NCBI GenBank assembly: GCA_947625535.1
Contig: CANQOR010000001.1
Location: 1-64,000, forward strand
Direction: 5' to 3'
DNA: 64,000 nt
DNA from: an uncultured Bacilli bacterium
Lineage (GTDB): Bacteria > Bacillota_I > Bacilli_A > RF39 > UBA660
The position numbers were made by a program, and so were the translations under genes. The notes beneath the pieces were generated by a model. The model saw only the letters and a list, made by a program, of their open reading frames with translations. It made no database searches and had not been told where the DNA came from. Shown one piece after another: positions 9,672 to 18,380 of this stretch (within the stretch, counting starts at the first letter, position 1; every line of letters starts with the position of its first letter).

Positions 9672-10361
9672 ATGTTTTTAAGATTATTAAACTTATTTAA
9701 AGGTTTATTTTGTTTTACAGGAAGTTATTCTAATAATATATTTCCAGAGCCATTAAGTGAAGATGAAGAACAAAGATGTATAGATTTATTAATGAAGGGT
9801 GATAGTAATGCTCGTAATAAGTTAATTGAACATAATTTAAGATTAGTAGCTCATATATGTAAGAGATTTGAAGATAAGAATATATCTAGTGATGATTTAA
9901 TAAGTATTGGAACGATTGGTTTAATTAAAGGAATAGATAGTTATAATCCGAATAAGAATATTAAAATAACAACTTATATAGCCAAATGCGCTGAAAATGA
10001 AATATTAATGTATTTTAGAAGTAATAAAAAATATGGGAATGATATTAGTTTAAATGATTATATAGGTTTAGATAAAGATGGTAATGAAATATCTTTATTA
10101 GATGTATTACCTTCTTTAGAAGATGATTTACCTACAATGATATTTAATAATATGAATATTGAATTATTACATAAATATTTAAATATATTAAATGAACGAG
10201 AGAAAGATATAATTATTAAAAGATATGGTCTTTATAATACAAATGAATATACACAAAAAGAGATTGCTAAAGAACTTAAGATAAGTCGAAGTTATGTTTC
10301 GAGAATAGAAAAAAGAGCTTTAACTAAGTTATATAAAGAGTTTTATAAAAATAACAAATAA
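9672..10361 (+). CDS. sigK: Sporulation sigma factor SigK (pro-sigma-K)
   Basis: Late mother-cell sigma factor. From NNIFPEPLSEDEE onward it closely follows Bacillus SigK, including IEHNLRLVAHI, DLISIGTIGLIKGI, a DKDGNEISLLDVL segment and the C-terminal helix-turn-helix ending ISRSYVSRIEKRAL. The hydrophobic first 25 or so residues look like the pro-sequence removed by SpoIVFB. The gene is uninterrupted, with no skin-type element. AGGTGA lies 5 bases before the ATG. It is monocistronic, divergent from the lipoprotein gene and convergent with divIVA. Confidence 0.95.
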   Translation: MFLRLLNLFKGLFCFTGSYSNNIFPEPLSEDEEQRCIDLLMKGDSNARNKLIEHNLRLVAHICKRFEDKNISSDDLISIGTIGLIKGIDSYNPNKNIKITTYIAKCAENEILMYFRSNKKYGNDISLNDYIGLDKDGNEISLLDVLPSLEDDLPTMIFNNMNIELLHKYLNILNEREKDIIIKRYGLYNTNEYTQKEIAKELKISRSYVSRIEKRALTKLYKEFYKNNK

Positions 10362-10384
10362 AAAAAAGAAGTTATTCACTTCTT
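10359..10384 (-). terminator. Terminator of the sepF-divIVA unit
   Basis: Seven-base stem AAGAAGT/ACTTCTT with a minus-strand T-tract, overlapping the last codons of divIVA. It lies between the convergent sigK and divIVA genes and may serve both. Confidence 0.65.
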
Positions 10385-10815
10385 CGATCCATTTCTATGT
10401 TATCAACGTCATCAACTATACTTAGTTGTTCTTCAACGACTTGTCTAATACGAGCTTTATAGATTTTTAAACTTCTTCTTAGACGATCAGTTTCGATATC
10501 AGTTTTTTCGGCTTTGATTAAGGCATCATTAACAATTTGAGAAGCATTCTTTTTAGCAGTTGAAATTATTAAATCAGCTTCTTCTTTTGCAATCTTTCTT
10601 AATTGATTAGATGATTCTTCAGCTAATAAAGCTGCTTTATTCATCGTTGTTTCTAAATTACGAAAACGTTGTAATTCATTTTGTAATAAAGATATTTCTG
10701 TATCTTTATTTTTTAACTTATTTAACATGCTTTCATATTCATTAGTTACATCATTAACAAATTTATTTACTTCTTGTTTATCATAGCCGTTAATAGTTGT
10801 ACTAAACTTTCGCAT
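10372..10815 (-). CDS. divIVA: Cell-division/polarity protein DivIVA
   Basis: A 147-residue DivIVA-family protein. The N-terminal membrane-curvature-binding module FSTTINGYDKQEVNKFV is diagnostic. The rest is coiled coil (about residues 25-65 and 75-135). DivIVA recruits division or wall-growth proteins to negatively curved membrane. It is co-transcribed with sepF upstream, a common Bacillota division cluster, but ylmD/ylmE/ylmG are absent here. Confidence 0.93.
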   Translation of the reverse strand: MRKFSTTINGYDKQEVNKFVNDVTNEYESMLNKLKNKDTEISLLQNELQRFRNLETTMNKAALLAEESSNQLRKIAKEEADLIISTAKKNASQIVNDALIKAEKTDIETDRLRRSLKIYKARIRQVVEEQLSIVDDVDNIEMDRRSE

Positions 10816-10845
10816 AACTCACCCTCTTTGAAAGAGTATGATCTA

Positions 10846-11247
10846 TTACCACTCTATTTCTTCTTCAGACTTTTCTTGTTCTTTAGAACTATCGTCACTT
10901 ATTTTACCTTGAACATTAACATTTTTGGGAGTACATAAATAAATACCAACACCAACTTTTTGCATAGTTCCACCAATAGCATAAATGCAACCGCTTAAAA
11001 AGTCAATTATTCTTTTGGCTTGGTCAGAAGTTACTCTCTTTAAGTTAACTACAACACTATTACGATTTTTTAAATGATCAGCTATTTGTTGTGATTCAGA
11101 ATAAGCACGTGGCTCAAGAAGAATCATTTTATTAGAACTATTATCTACTTCGTTAGTTTCTTTTTCATAGTAATCATCTTCTGTACCATTTAATGCTCTT
11201 TCATCTTCATCAACTGGTTGGAAAATGCTCTTTAAATTAAATGCCAT
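10846..11247 (-). CDS. sepF: Cell division protein SepF
   Basis: SepF forms rings that bundle FtsZ and tether it to the membrane. The N-terminal amphipathic start MAFNLKSIFQPVDED and the C-terminal SepF domain are present, the latter with SQQIADHLKNRNSVVVNL and IDFLSGCIYAIGGTM. At 133 residues it is typical. AGGAGG lies upstream of the start. It precedes divIVA by 30 bases. Confidence 0.93.
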   Translation of the reverse strand: MAFNLKSIFQPVDEDERALNGTEDDYYEKETNEVDNSSNKMILLEPRAYSESQQIADHLKNRNSVVVNLKRVTSDQAKRIIDFLSGCIYAIGGTMQKVGVGIYLCTPKNVNVQGKISDDSSKEQEKSEEEIEW

Positions 11248-11329
11248 ATTTCTAGCCTCCTATATTTTAATACCATTTTTATTATATATGATAATAAAAA
11301 TTTTTTCAATACGTTTTATTAAAAAGAGA

Positions 11330-12892
11330 CTAATTTTGATTATCAGTTTGATGAAGAGTTAAATTATAACAACTACGACTTAAATCTAATTGTTGAACTA
11401 ACATTTTTTCATATGTTAAATGAATATGTTTATATTCTTCATCTTGAATTCTAGTAAGAATTTCTTTAACATGATTAACTATTTCATCAGTTATTATCTG
11501 ATGCTTATAATTAAATAAATTAGATATTGAAGCATCTATTAAGATAATTACATCATCTTTTTCAGCATAAGATATTTTAATAGAATCACTAAATAAATGA
11601 TAAAAATTAATACCTGAAATAGTATTTATTTTCTTACCAGCTATTTCTTTATGAGCTAACTTAGTTAATGTATCATATATTTCATGATAGAAAGTAATAT
11701 CGATTAAAGAGATAGATTCGATAATATTAGGATTACCTGCTCTATCAGTTAAATAATAAAATGATTCACTATTTTTAACTGGAGTTTTACTATTTTTAAT
11801 AATTAATCTTAAAGTAGATATTCTTTGTTCTAAGATATCTAACATTGATGTTACTTCATCAGTACCAGCTATTAATTCTAAATATTTACATAATGAGATA
11901 ATATCATTACGAGCACGATTTACTAAATCTTGAATATTAACATCATTACTAGTAATAATAACTTTATTAGCTGTATCCATTAAGTTCATATCTTCATTAC
12001 TTAAATATTTAGGAAGAATTTCATTAATTCTTCGATAATCTTTTTCTTTACGACGTTCTATTTCAATTTTCATTAAATTTAAATAACTTTTCTTTTCACT
12101 ACTAGATAAATTACTACGATCTAAGACTAATACAAAGTCTTCAATACTAGATGGTATTTTAATTATATGATCATCCTTAATATAAGATTCTATTGTATCT
12201 AAAGAACTAGTTTTTTTAGATTCTTCTATAGGTTCTTCTTTTAAAGATGATAAATAATTAATTACTTCATTTAAATAAGCTTTTTTACTTTCAGTTAAAT
12301 TATCATATATTAAAACATTAAATATTTTACGAGTAGTAAAAATTAAAGAATGAATATTTACTTCTTCTAAGATATTGCCTTGTAAGTCAAAATTACCAGC
12401 ATAATCATGTTCAATAGTAGAAATAAAATCATTTTGTTTTTTCTTTACTAATTTAAATAAAGAGATAATAGTTTTAATAAAGAAAGCTGGATGAATATGT
12501 TTTTGTAAACTATAATTTAATAATTCATTAACTAATTCACTATTAGGATATATAGAATTTATAAAAGTAGTTTCACCTATTTTATTAAGGGAATCTATTA
12601 ATTCTTGATTTATTTTTTTAAGTTTATCTAATTCATTAGTATATTCTTTTACCCATTCACTTCTAATAAATTTTTTTAATTCATTATCTTGAGGAGATAT
12701 AAATTTATGAATTAGTTTTCTTTTATGTTTTTTAAAATATAATTCAATTATAGTTTTTTTAGGACCAAATTCATTTAAATTAATTTGGTCAAGGGGTGGA
12801 ATTAAGGAAATCTTTTTACTTAGTTCCTCAATCATTTCATTATTATGTTTAATTACATCTTTTAAGTATTTTTTAAAATTTTCTAAATTCAT
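11330..12892 (-). CDS. Uncharacterised coiled-coil protein, 520 residues
   Basis: I do not recognise a family. About 520 residues, largely helical and charged, rich in leucine, lysine, isoleucine and glutamate, with no signal peptide or membrane segment. The N-terminal 110 residues look like coiled coil. It lies between glyQS and sepF and is followed 82 bases later by sepF. The ATG at 12892, 8 bases after AGGGAG, is preferred over a GTG at 12901 that overlaps that site. Possibly a cytoplasmic scaffold; that is a guess. Confidence 0.65.
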   Translation of the reverse strand: MNLENFKKYLKDVIKHNNEMIEELSKKISLIPPLDQINLNEFGPKKTIIELYFKKHKRKLIHKFISPQDNELKKFIRSEWVKEYTNELDKLKKINQELIDSLNKIGETTFINSIYPNSELVNELLNYSLQKHIHPAFFIKTIISLFKLVKKKQNDFISTIEHDYAGNFDLQGNILEEVNIHSLIFTTRKIFNVLIYDNLTESKKAYLNEVINYLSSLKEEPIEESKKTSSLDTIESYIKDDHIIKIPSSIEDFVLVLDRSNLSSSEKKSYLNLMKIEIERRKEKDYRRINEILPKYLSNEDMNLMDTANKVIITSNDVNIQDLVNRARNDIISLCKYLELIAGTDEVTSMLDILEQRISTLRLIIKNSKTPVKNSESFYYLTDRAGNPNIIESISLIDITFYHEIYDTLTKLAHKEIAGKKINTISGINFYHLFSDSIKISYAEKDDVIILIDASISNLFNYKHQIITDEIVNHVKEILTRIQDEEYKHIHLTYEKMLVQQLDLSRSCYNLTLHQTDNQN

Positions 12893-12954
12893 TTTTATCA
12901 CTCCCTTTTTAAATACGGTTTTTATTATATAATATATTTATTTTAGGGACAAAC

Positions 12955-12981
12955 GAAAAGGCAGAATTTAATCTGCCTTTA
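12955..12981 (-). terminator. Terminator of glyQS
   Basis: Strong stem AAAGGCAGA/TCTGCCTTT with a 6-base loop followed by TTTTCG on the minus strand, 14 bases past the glyQS stop. Confidence 0.85.
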
Positions 12982-12994
12982 CTGGAATTTGACA

Positions 12995-14374
12995 TTAGAA
13001 GTCAATTTTTTCTTTGATATAATCTGCTACTTCATTAATATTTAATTTAATTTGTTCCATAGTATCACGATCTCTTATAGTAACTATATTATTTTCTAAT
13101 GTTTCATCATCAACTGTAATACTAAATGGTGTACCTACAGCATCATTACGACGATATCTTTTACCTATTGAACCTGATTCATCATATGTAACATAGAAAT
13201 CTTTACATAGTAAAGAATATAATTCCATAGCTTTATCTTTATGAACTTTTTTAATAAGTGGTAAAATTGTTGCTTTAATAGGAGCTAATGAAGGATGAAT
13301 ACGTAAGACTTCTCTAGTATCATTGTTAGGTAATTCTTCTATTTCATATGCATTACAAATAAAAGCTAAGATAGCACGATCTAGACCTAGGGATGGTTCT
13401 ATTACAAATGGTGTATATCTTTCATTAGTTTCAGGATCTAAGTATCTTAAATCTTGTTTAGAATGTTCCATATGAACAGATAAGTCATAATCAGTACGAT
13501 CAGCAATACCCCATAATTCACCCCATCCCATTGGGAATAAGAATTCGATATCAGTAGTAGCTTTACTATAGAAAGATAATTCTTCTTTAGAGTGATCACG
13601 ATAACGTAGTTTATCATTTTTAATACCTAAAGATTTTAACCAATCAATACAATAATTTTTCCAATAACCAAACCATTCTAAGTCAGTATCTGGTTTACAG
13701 AAGAATTCTAGTTCCATTTGTTCAAATTCTCTAGTTCTAAAAGTAAAATTACCAGGAGTTATTTCGTTACGGAAACTTTTACCTGTTTGACCAATACCAA
13801 ATGGTATTTTAGCACGCATACTTCTTTGAACATTTAAGAAGTTAACAAAGATACCTTGTGCTGTTTCACCACGTAAATAGACTTTAGACTTAGTATCTTC
13901 AGTTACACCTTGATGAGTTTCAAATAGTAAGTTAAATTTTCTAATTGGAGTAAATTCTTCAGAACCACATTTAGGACATGTAATATGATTATCACTAATA
14001 AATTTTTCAATTTTTTCATTGTCCCAACCGTCAGCTGTTTCTTTACCACCTGTAAATTCTTCAATTAATTTATCAGCACGATGACGGCTTTTACATTTTT
14101 TACAATCGATAAGAGGGTCGTTAAAGTTTGTAACGTGACCACTTGCTACCCATACTTCAGGATTCATAAGGATAGCAGCATCTAAACCATAATTATAGGG
14201 ATTTTCTTGAATAAATTTTTTCCACCAAGCACGACGAACGTTTTCTTTTAATTCTCTTCCTAAAGGTCCATAATCCCAAGTATTTGATAAACCACCATAT
14301 ATTTCACTTCCTTGGAATATAAAACCATATTGTTTACAATAGTTAGCAATATCTTCCATTTTAATTTCTTTCAT
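12995..14374 (-). CDS. glyQS: Glycyl-tRNA synthetase, single-chain (alpha2) type
   Basis: Class II synthetase that charges tRNA-Gly. It is the single-chain alpha2 form: [15 protein letters not shown] near the start, the motif 2 region [14 protein letters not shown], and the motif 3 region [13 protein letters not shown], then an anticodon-binding domain. A zinc-binding cysteine set (CKKC, CPKC) is present. From the ATG at 14374, preceded by AGAGAGG, it has 459 residues, the family length. A longer frame open to 14458 runs through the T-box and is not real protein. Expression is controlled by the T-box leader upstream. Confidence 0.95.
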   Translation of the reverse strand: MKEIKMEDIANYCKQYGFIFQGSEIYGGLSNTWDYGPLGRELKENVRRAWWKKFIQENPYNYGLDAAILMNPEVWVASGHVTNFNDPLIDCKKCKSRHRADKLIEEFTGGKETADGWDNEKIEKFISDNHITCPKCGSEEFTPIRKFNLLFETHQGVTEDTKSKVYLRGETAQGIFVNFLNVQRSMRAKIPFGIGQTGKSFRNEITPGNFTFRTREFEQMELEFFCKPDTDLEWFGYWKNYCIDWLKSLGIKNDKLRYRDHSKEELSFYSKATTDIEFLFPMGWGELWGIADRTDYDLSVHMEHSKQDLRYLDPETNERYTPFVIEPSLGLDRAILAFICNAYEIEELPNNDTREVLRIHPSLAPIKATILPLIKKVHKDKAMELYSLLCKDFYVTYDESGSIGKRYRRNDAVGTPFSITVDDETLENNIVTIRDRDTMEQIKLNINEVADYIKEKIDF

Positions 14375-14530
14375 AATTATTCCTCTCTTTCTTAAATGAT
14401 TTTTTAATAAAAAAACTTCTAGAAATATGTAGGAACGAGTATTAACCCGCGGTTCCATCCTACTTATTTCTAGAAGAAATCACCTTATTTTATATAGCTC
14501 ATGGTTGCCAACCCACTCATCGCTTGTATG
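14375..14530 (-). promoter_or_regulatory. Short T-box riboswitch of glyQS
   Basis: On the minus strand, AGGATGGAACCGCG matches the T-box sequence that binds the tRNA 3' end. It sits in the antiterminator region, followed by a terminator whose arms are CTTCTAGAAATA and its complement plus seven T. Uncharged tRNA-Gly should favour read-through into glyQS. The 5' part is unusually small: from the predicted transcription start to the terminator arm there are only about 60 bases, with a GGTT-GGC-AACC hairpin in place of the usual long stem I. GGC is a glycine codon and a candidate specifier (inference). Confidence 0.88.
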
Positions 14531-14535
14531 AATTA

Positions 14536-14563
14536 ATTATAACAAATTATTTTTTTAAGTCAA
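14536..14563 (-). promoter_or_regulatory. Promoter of the glyQS T-box transcript
   Basis: TTGACT (14563-14558) and TATAAT (14541-14536) with a 16-base spacer on the minus strand. Predicted start near 14529. It fixes the T-box leader length. Confidence 0.8.
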
Positions 14564-14577
14564 TGTTTACTTAATTA

Positions 14578-15468
14578 TTAATGTTTAAAAATACTTTTGA
14601 TTTTACCAATAGGACTAGCACTAGAAGCTGTTTTGTCTATCTTGGCAATAATATCATTTTTACTATTATTTAAAGCATCATATAATTCATTTAAGGTTTT
14701 ATACTTAGTAATTTGGTATTCTTTGAATTTAGAATTATCATCATAGTATTTTATCGTTAAATTACGATATACACATCTTACCTTATCAGGGACTTTTAGG
14801 ACTTCACAACCTAATAAGTCTTTAAAGTAAGCAATTATAACTTTATTAATATTTTTATAATCGTGTTTAACAGCAGTAGATATTTTAGAATTAAATTTAT
14901 AAGAAGTAATTTCGTTAATTATTTCCTCTATTTTGTCGCATAATTCTATATCATCTAACATACGGCCATCAGCTTCATGAATTTTTAGTATTGAGTCTTT
15001 TTCTTCTTCACTTAAGTCTACAAGATATTTTTCTTTTTCATCGATGTCTACAAGACGATTATATGTACTTAATATTAAATTTACATCATTCCAAAATCTT
15101 GGATTTAAATCACAATCCGTTTCATAATTATCATCAGGATATATTTCATTAAATTGTTTTAGAAAACATTTTAATTTTAGAATATAAGCATCAACATTAA
15201 AAGGTTCATTATCAATAATTACGTTTAAAACTGTTTGACATTCTTCATATTCGTTTAATTTAAAATATTTTTTAGCATCACTTAGACGATCTTCATTATC
15301 TTTAATACCTGATACTTTAACATTACCTGATAGTTCAAGTTTGTATTTGGCAACTGCATCTTCAATTAGAATATTAGAGTGACAATATTCACACTCAGCA
15401 AACTCATCGTTGGGATTTAATTTTAAATTAGCTCCACAATTTGGACATTTAGCAGCTTTTAATTTCAT
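14578..15468 (-). CDS. Zinc-ribbon protein with TPR-like region
   Basis: A 296-residue cytoplasmic protein. A four-cysteine zinc ribbon (CPNC at 8-11 and CEYC at 26-29) opens it; residues about 60-110 look like a helical-repeat (TPR-like) pair. The rest is unrecognised. The stop of the preceding gene lies 15 bases upstream, so it is probably co-transcribed with that small membrane protein and shares its poly-G promoter. Such ribbon-TPR proteins are common in Bacillota but uncharacterised. Confidence 0.7.
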   Translation of the reverse strand: MKLKAAKCPNCGANLKLNPNDEFAECEYCHSNILIEDAVAKYKLELSGNVKVSGIKDNEDRLSDAKKYFKLNEYEECQTVLNVIIDNEPFNVDAYILKLKCFLKQFNEIYPDDNYETDCDLNPRFWNDVNLILSTYNRLVDIDEKEKYLVDLSEEEKDSILKIHEADGRMLDDIELCDKIEEIINEITSYKFNSKISTAVKHDYKNINKVIIAYFKDLLGCEVLKVPDKVRCVYRNLTIKYYDDNSKFKEYQITKYKTLNELYDALNNSKNDIIAKIDKTASSASPIGKIKSIFKH

Positions 15469-15483
15469 TTTTATTCCTTTTTT

Positions 15484-16089
15484 CTATAAAACTGTTTCAT
15501 TCCATTTTAAGGCTTTTTTATCCCAAACGTATTTAACTTTTAGGTGGCTTTCCATATCTTCAGTTATTTCTTTAGCTAAATTAAATGCTTTATTAGATTT
15601 GATAAATTTAACTAGTGAAATAATAAACAAGATAGGAGTTATAATTGCACCTAAAGCAAGACCGATAATGGCCATAATACAACCTACATTACCTGAATTT
15701 TTTTCAAATTTTACTTCACCAAACATATTGGTTCTGGCAGTATATGAAACATTTCCGGTTTGTTCATTGTATTTATCGACATCATCACCCCAGGTAAAGA
15801 ATTTCCATGCTGATGCAGCACCTACTAAGACCATTGCTAAACCTTGACTACCAGCTATAGCTGCTATTATACCAGCAACATATAAGCCACCTAAAATACA
15901 CATACTAATTAAATTGCCTCTTTTAGTGTCTGTTGCTTCACTTAAAACAACAGTCATTCGAAGTAACAATTTTTTTAGTGTCCATGTTTTTTCGTCGCTC
16001 GCATCAACTTCTGATAAAAGTTGGTGTAAGCTACGATTGGCGTTAATCTTCTCTCTTATCCCCTGTTCCCAGTCTTTGTCTTTTTCCAT
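15484..16089 (-). CDS. Small membrane protein under a poly-G promoter
   Basis: About 201 residues; no known family recognised. A charged cytoplasmic N-terminal part is followed by two hydrophobic segments near residues 70-110 and one or two near 145-175. The ATG at 16089 follows AAGGAAAGATAAA and is preferred over an in-frame ATG at 16188, which would translate the promoter. The gene is set off from recO by a terminator and has its own promoter with a run of nine G in the spacer, so its expression (and that of the zinc-ribbon gene after it) may switch on and off. Confidence 0.75.
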   Translation of the reverse strand: MEKDKDWEQGIREKINANRSLHQLLSEVDASDEKTWTLKKLLLRMTVVLSEATDTKRGNLISMCILGGLYVAGIIAAIAGSQGLAMVLVGAASAWKFFTWGDDVDKYNEQTGNVSYTARTNMFGEVKFEKNSGNVGCIMAIIGLALGAIITPILFIISLVKFIKSNKAFNLAKEITEDMESHLKVKYVWDKKALKWNETVL

Positions 16090-16121
16090 TTTATCTTTCC
16101 TTCTTTCCCATTTATAATAAT

Positions 16122-16152
16122 ATTCTACCCCCCCCCGGTCTACATTTGTCAA
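16122..16152 (-). promoter_or_regulatory. Promoter with G9 spacer tract (putative phase-variable)
   Basis: On the minus strand: TTGACA (16152-16147), a 19-base spacer whose last nine bases are all G (16136-16128), then TAGAAT (16127-16122). The -35 is a perfect consensus. The spacer is 2 bases over the 17-base optimum, so loss of two G would strengthen it. G9 is exceptional in DNA this AT-rich. Confidence 0.65.
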
Positions 16153-16188
16153 CAAAAATATATTTATTTCGACGAACATTTTAGGCAC

Positions 16189-16216
16189 AAAAAAATAACT
16201 TAATTTAAGTTATTTA
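16189..16216 (-). terminator. Terminator of recO operon
   Basis: AATAACTT/AAGTTATT stem with a minus-strand T-run, overlapping the recO stop. It separates recO from the following gene. Confidence 0.75.
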
Positions 16217-16943
16217 TTTTATGTAAGAAGTCTTTACTTTTCAAATATAAGCCTGTATATCTATCATAGTATTTATTTAAGAAATAATTAATTTCTTCAG
16301 AGACATCTTTACTTATCTTAATATCTGTTATAGTACTTATATCTATTAAATAATACATTCTAATTAATTTAATAGCTTTAGGAGATATTAATTTTTCATT
16401 AGTATAACAATCTTGACAAATAAATCCTCCTTCATCAGGATCTAAAGTAACTATTTTAGTTTTATTACCACATTTAATACAAGAATCTAAGTTTAATCCT
16501 ACTCCTAAATATTCTAAGTATTTTAATTCTAATATATTAGTTAATATTTGAGGATTTTGTTTATCATTTATTTTAAGAATAGTATTTTTAAATATATCAT
16601 AAATATTAGGATCATTATTTTGTTTTATTACTTGGTAAGTTAAATCAGTTAAGTAAGACATATAACTTATTAAAGTTATATCTTCTTTAATATTAGATAA
16701 ATTATTTATTATATCGACATCTATTAAAGTAGATAGTTTATTTTCATTATATCTAATATGAAAGTAAGCATAAGTAAATTTTAAGGTTTTAGTACGTAAA
16801 GGGCTTTTAATACTTTTAGCATTATGACACATAATACCTATTAAACCTTTTTCTTTAGTTAAAACATTTATTATTTTAGAATGATCTCCATAAGGAGTTT
16901 CTGTTATTATAATACCTTCAAATTTACTTATCATATTAATCAC
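16200..16943 (-). CDS. recO: DNA repair protein RecO
   Basis: RecO loads RecA with RecR in gap repair. The N-terminal OB fold shows EGIIITETPYGDHSKIINVLTK, and the C-terminal part carries a four-cysteine zinc site (CIKC, CQDC). 247 residues, as expected. It follows yqzL by 2 bases, giving the Bacillus order era-yqzL-recO. An ATG three codons in (16934) is an alternative start. Confidence 0.93.
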   Translation of the reverse strand: MINMISKFEGIIITETPYGDHSKIINVLTKEKGLIGIMCHNAKSIKSPLRTKTLKFTYAYFHIRYNENKLSTLIDVDIINNLSNIKEDITLISYMSYLTDLTYQVIKQNNDPNIYDIFKNTILKINDKQNPQILTNILELKYLEYLGVGLNLDSCIKCGNKTKIVTLDPDEGGFICQDCYTNEKLISPKAIKLIRMYYLIDISTITDIKISKDVSEEINYFLNKYYDRYTGLYLKSKDFLHKINNLN

Positions 16944-16945
16944 TT

Positions 16946-17026
16946 CTATTTTATATTTTTATATTTTAAATAATCTTCTATTTTACCTGTTTTTTTAAAT
17001 TTATTCCATGCTTCTTTTTTATTCAT
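16946..17026 (-). CDS. yqzL: YqzL-like micro-protein, 26 residues
   Basis: Tiny gene between era and recO, encoding MNKKEAWNKF, then KKTGKIEDYL, then a short lysine-rich tail. The W-K-F...TG-I--YL pattern and the exact position match YqzL of Bacillus (about 47 residues there). The ribosome-binding site AGAAAGGA is 13 bases from the ATG and lies in the loop of the terminator-like hairpin that separates it from era. Function unknown. Confidence 0.75.
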   Translation of the reverse strand: MNKKEAWNKFKKTGKIEDYLKYKNIK

Positions 17027-17067
17027 AAAAAGAACCCATCCTTTCTAATAATATAATGGGTTCTTTA
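17027..17067 (-). terminator. Terminator or attenuator between era and yqzL-recO
   Basis: Eleven-base perfect stem AAAGAACCCAT/ATGGGTTCTTT with a T-run ending one base before the yqzL ATG. The yqzL ribosome-binding site lies in the loop. It could reduce transcription into recO. Confidence 0.75.
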
Positions 17068-17082
17068 TTTATTTTTTATTCA

Positions 17083-17973
17083 TTAAATAAAATCTTTTTC
17101 ATTAAAACCTAGTTCATTTAAGTATCTTTCTTTATCACGCCAATTACGAATAGTTTTAACATATAGTTCAAGATATACTTGTTTACCTACTAACTTTTCT
17201 ATATCTTTGCGAGCTTCAATACCAACTTCTTTTAGTAAAGAACCTTGTTTACCAATTACTATTTTTTTAATAGAGTCACGATCAACGATTATATCTACTG
17301 TAATATTGACAATATTCTTTTTATCTTCATATTTAGATGTTATACATGTAATACTATGAGGTATTTCTTCTTCAGTTAATCTAAATATCTTTTCACGGAC
17401 AAATTCACTTACTAAGAAACTTAATGTATTAGTAGTAATTGTATCTTCATCAAAATAACGCATATTATCAGTTAAATATTTTTTTATAACATCTATTAAT
17501 GTTTTAACATTATTATTATTTAATGCTGATACTGGGACTATCTCAGCAAAAGCATATAAATCTTTATAATTATTAATAGCTCTTAGTAATTCTTGATCTG
17601 TCATTTTATCTATTTTATTTAATACAAGAATTACACTAGCATCAGTACCTTCTAAAGAACTAATTATTTTTTTATCACCAGGTCCTAAACCTTCTTTAGC
17701 ATCTACTACTAATAAAATAACATCAACATCTTTAGTAAGACTTTGAGCTTCCTTATTTAAGAATTTACCTAATTTATTAATTGGTTTATGAATACCAGGA
17801 GTATCGACAAATACTATTTGATAGCCTTCTTCATTATAAATACCTTGAATAATATTTCTTGTAGTTTGAGGTTTATTTGAAGTAATAGCTATTTTTTCAT
17901 TAATTATAGTATTTAATAAAGTAGATTTACCGACATTAGGACGACCTATTAAACTAACAAAACCACTTTTCAT
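17083..17973 (-). CDS. era: GTPase Era
   Basis: Essential GTPase that helps mature the 30S subunit. GTPase motifs GRPNVGKST, DTPGIH and NKID are in the first 170 residues; the C-terminal KH domain carries IVIGKQGSLLKEVGIEA. 296 residues, normal. Its start touches the dgkA stop (one-base overlap at 17973), and it belongs to the ybeY-dgkA-era group. Confidence 0.97.
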   Translation of the reverse strand: MKSGFVSLIGRPNVGKSTLLNTIINEKIAITSNKPQTTRNIIQGIYNEEGYQIVFVDTPGIHKPINKLGKFLNKEAQSLTKDVDVILLVVDAKEGLGPGDKKIISSLEGTDASVILVLNKIDKMTDQELLRAINNYKDLYAFAEIVPVSALNNNNVKTLIDVIKKYLTDNMRYFDEDTITTNTLSFLVSEFVREKIFRLTEEEIPHSITCITSKYEDKKNIVNITVDIIVDRDSIKKIVIGKQGSLLKEVGIEARKDIEKLVGKQVYLELYVKTIRNWRDKERYLNELGFNEKDFI

Positions 17974-18380
17974 TAAAATACCTTACCTATTAAATCTATA
18001 ATATGAGGTATGTAAATGACAAAACCAATACCTGCGGCCATCATAGCTAGAACAAAGGTAGCTGCACTACCACAGTCTTTAGCTATTTTAGCTAAAGGGT
18101 GAATTTCTAAAGTTACTAAGTCAACTACAGCTTCAATAGCTGTATTAATTAATTCAGCTGATAAAACCATACCAATAGCTAATAAACTAATTAACCATTC
18201 GTAACCTTTGACGCGAAAAAAGATGTTAGCACCTATTACACAGATAGTTGCAATAACATGTATTAACATACTTTGTTCATATTTATATGCATATATTAAA
18301 CCTTCTATAGAATATTTAAAACTTCTAAAGAAACGACCAAAACCTCTTTTTTTAATTTCATCTCTGGATATTTTCGTCAC
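17973..18380 (-). CDS. dgkA: Diacylglycerol/undecaprenol kinase DgkA
   Basis: A 135-residue integral membrane kinase; in Gram-positives this family phosphorylates undecaprenol. The signature AELINTAIEAVVDLVTLE is complete, with three membrane helices around it. The N terminus RGFGRFFRSFKYSIEGLIYAYKYEQSM fits the family. It overlaps ybeY by 23 bases and runs straight into era. Confidence 0.93.
   Translation of the reverse strand: MTKISRDEIKKRGFGRFFRSFKYSIEGLIYAYKYEQSMLIHVIATICVIGANIFFRVKGYEWLISLLAIGMVLSAELINTAIEAVVDLVTLEIHPLAKIAKDCGSAATFVLAMMAAGIGFVIYIPHIIDLIGKVF

Noticed and set aside
14375-14458. N-terminal extension of glyQS to an ATG at 14458
   Set aside because: That ATG lies in the T-box sequence; the extra 28 residues are translation of the antiterminator/terminator and the family start is at 14374.
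15410-15847. A 145-codon plus-strand open frame across two minus-strand genes
   Set aside because: It overlaps the zinc-ribbon and small membrane protein genes, both of which have good ribosome-binding sites and recognisable features; no ribosome-binding site of its own.
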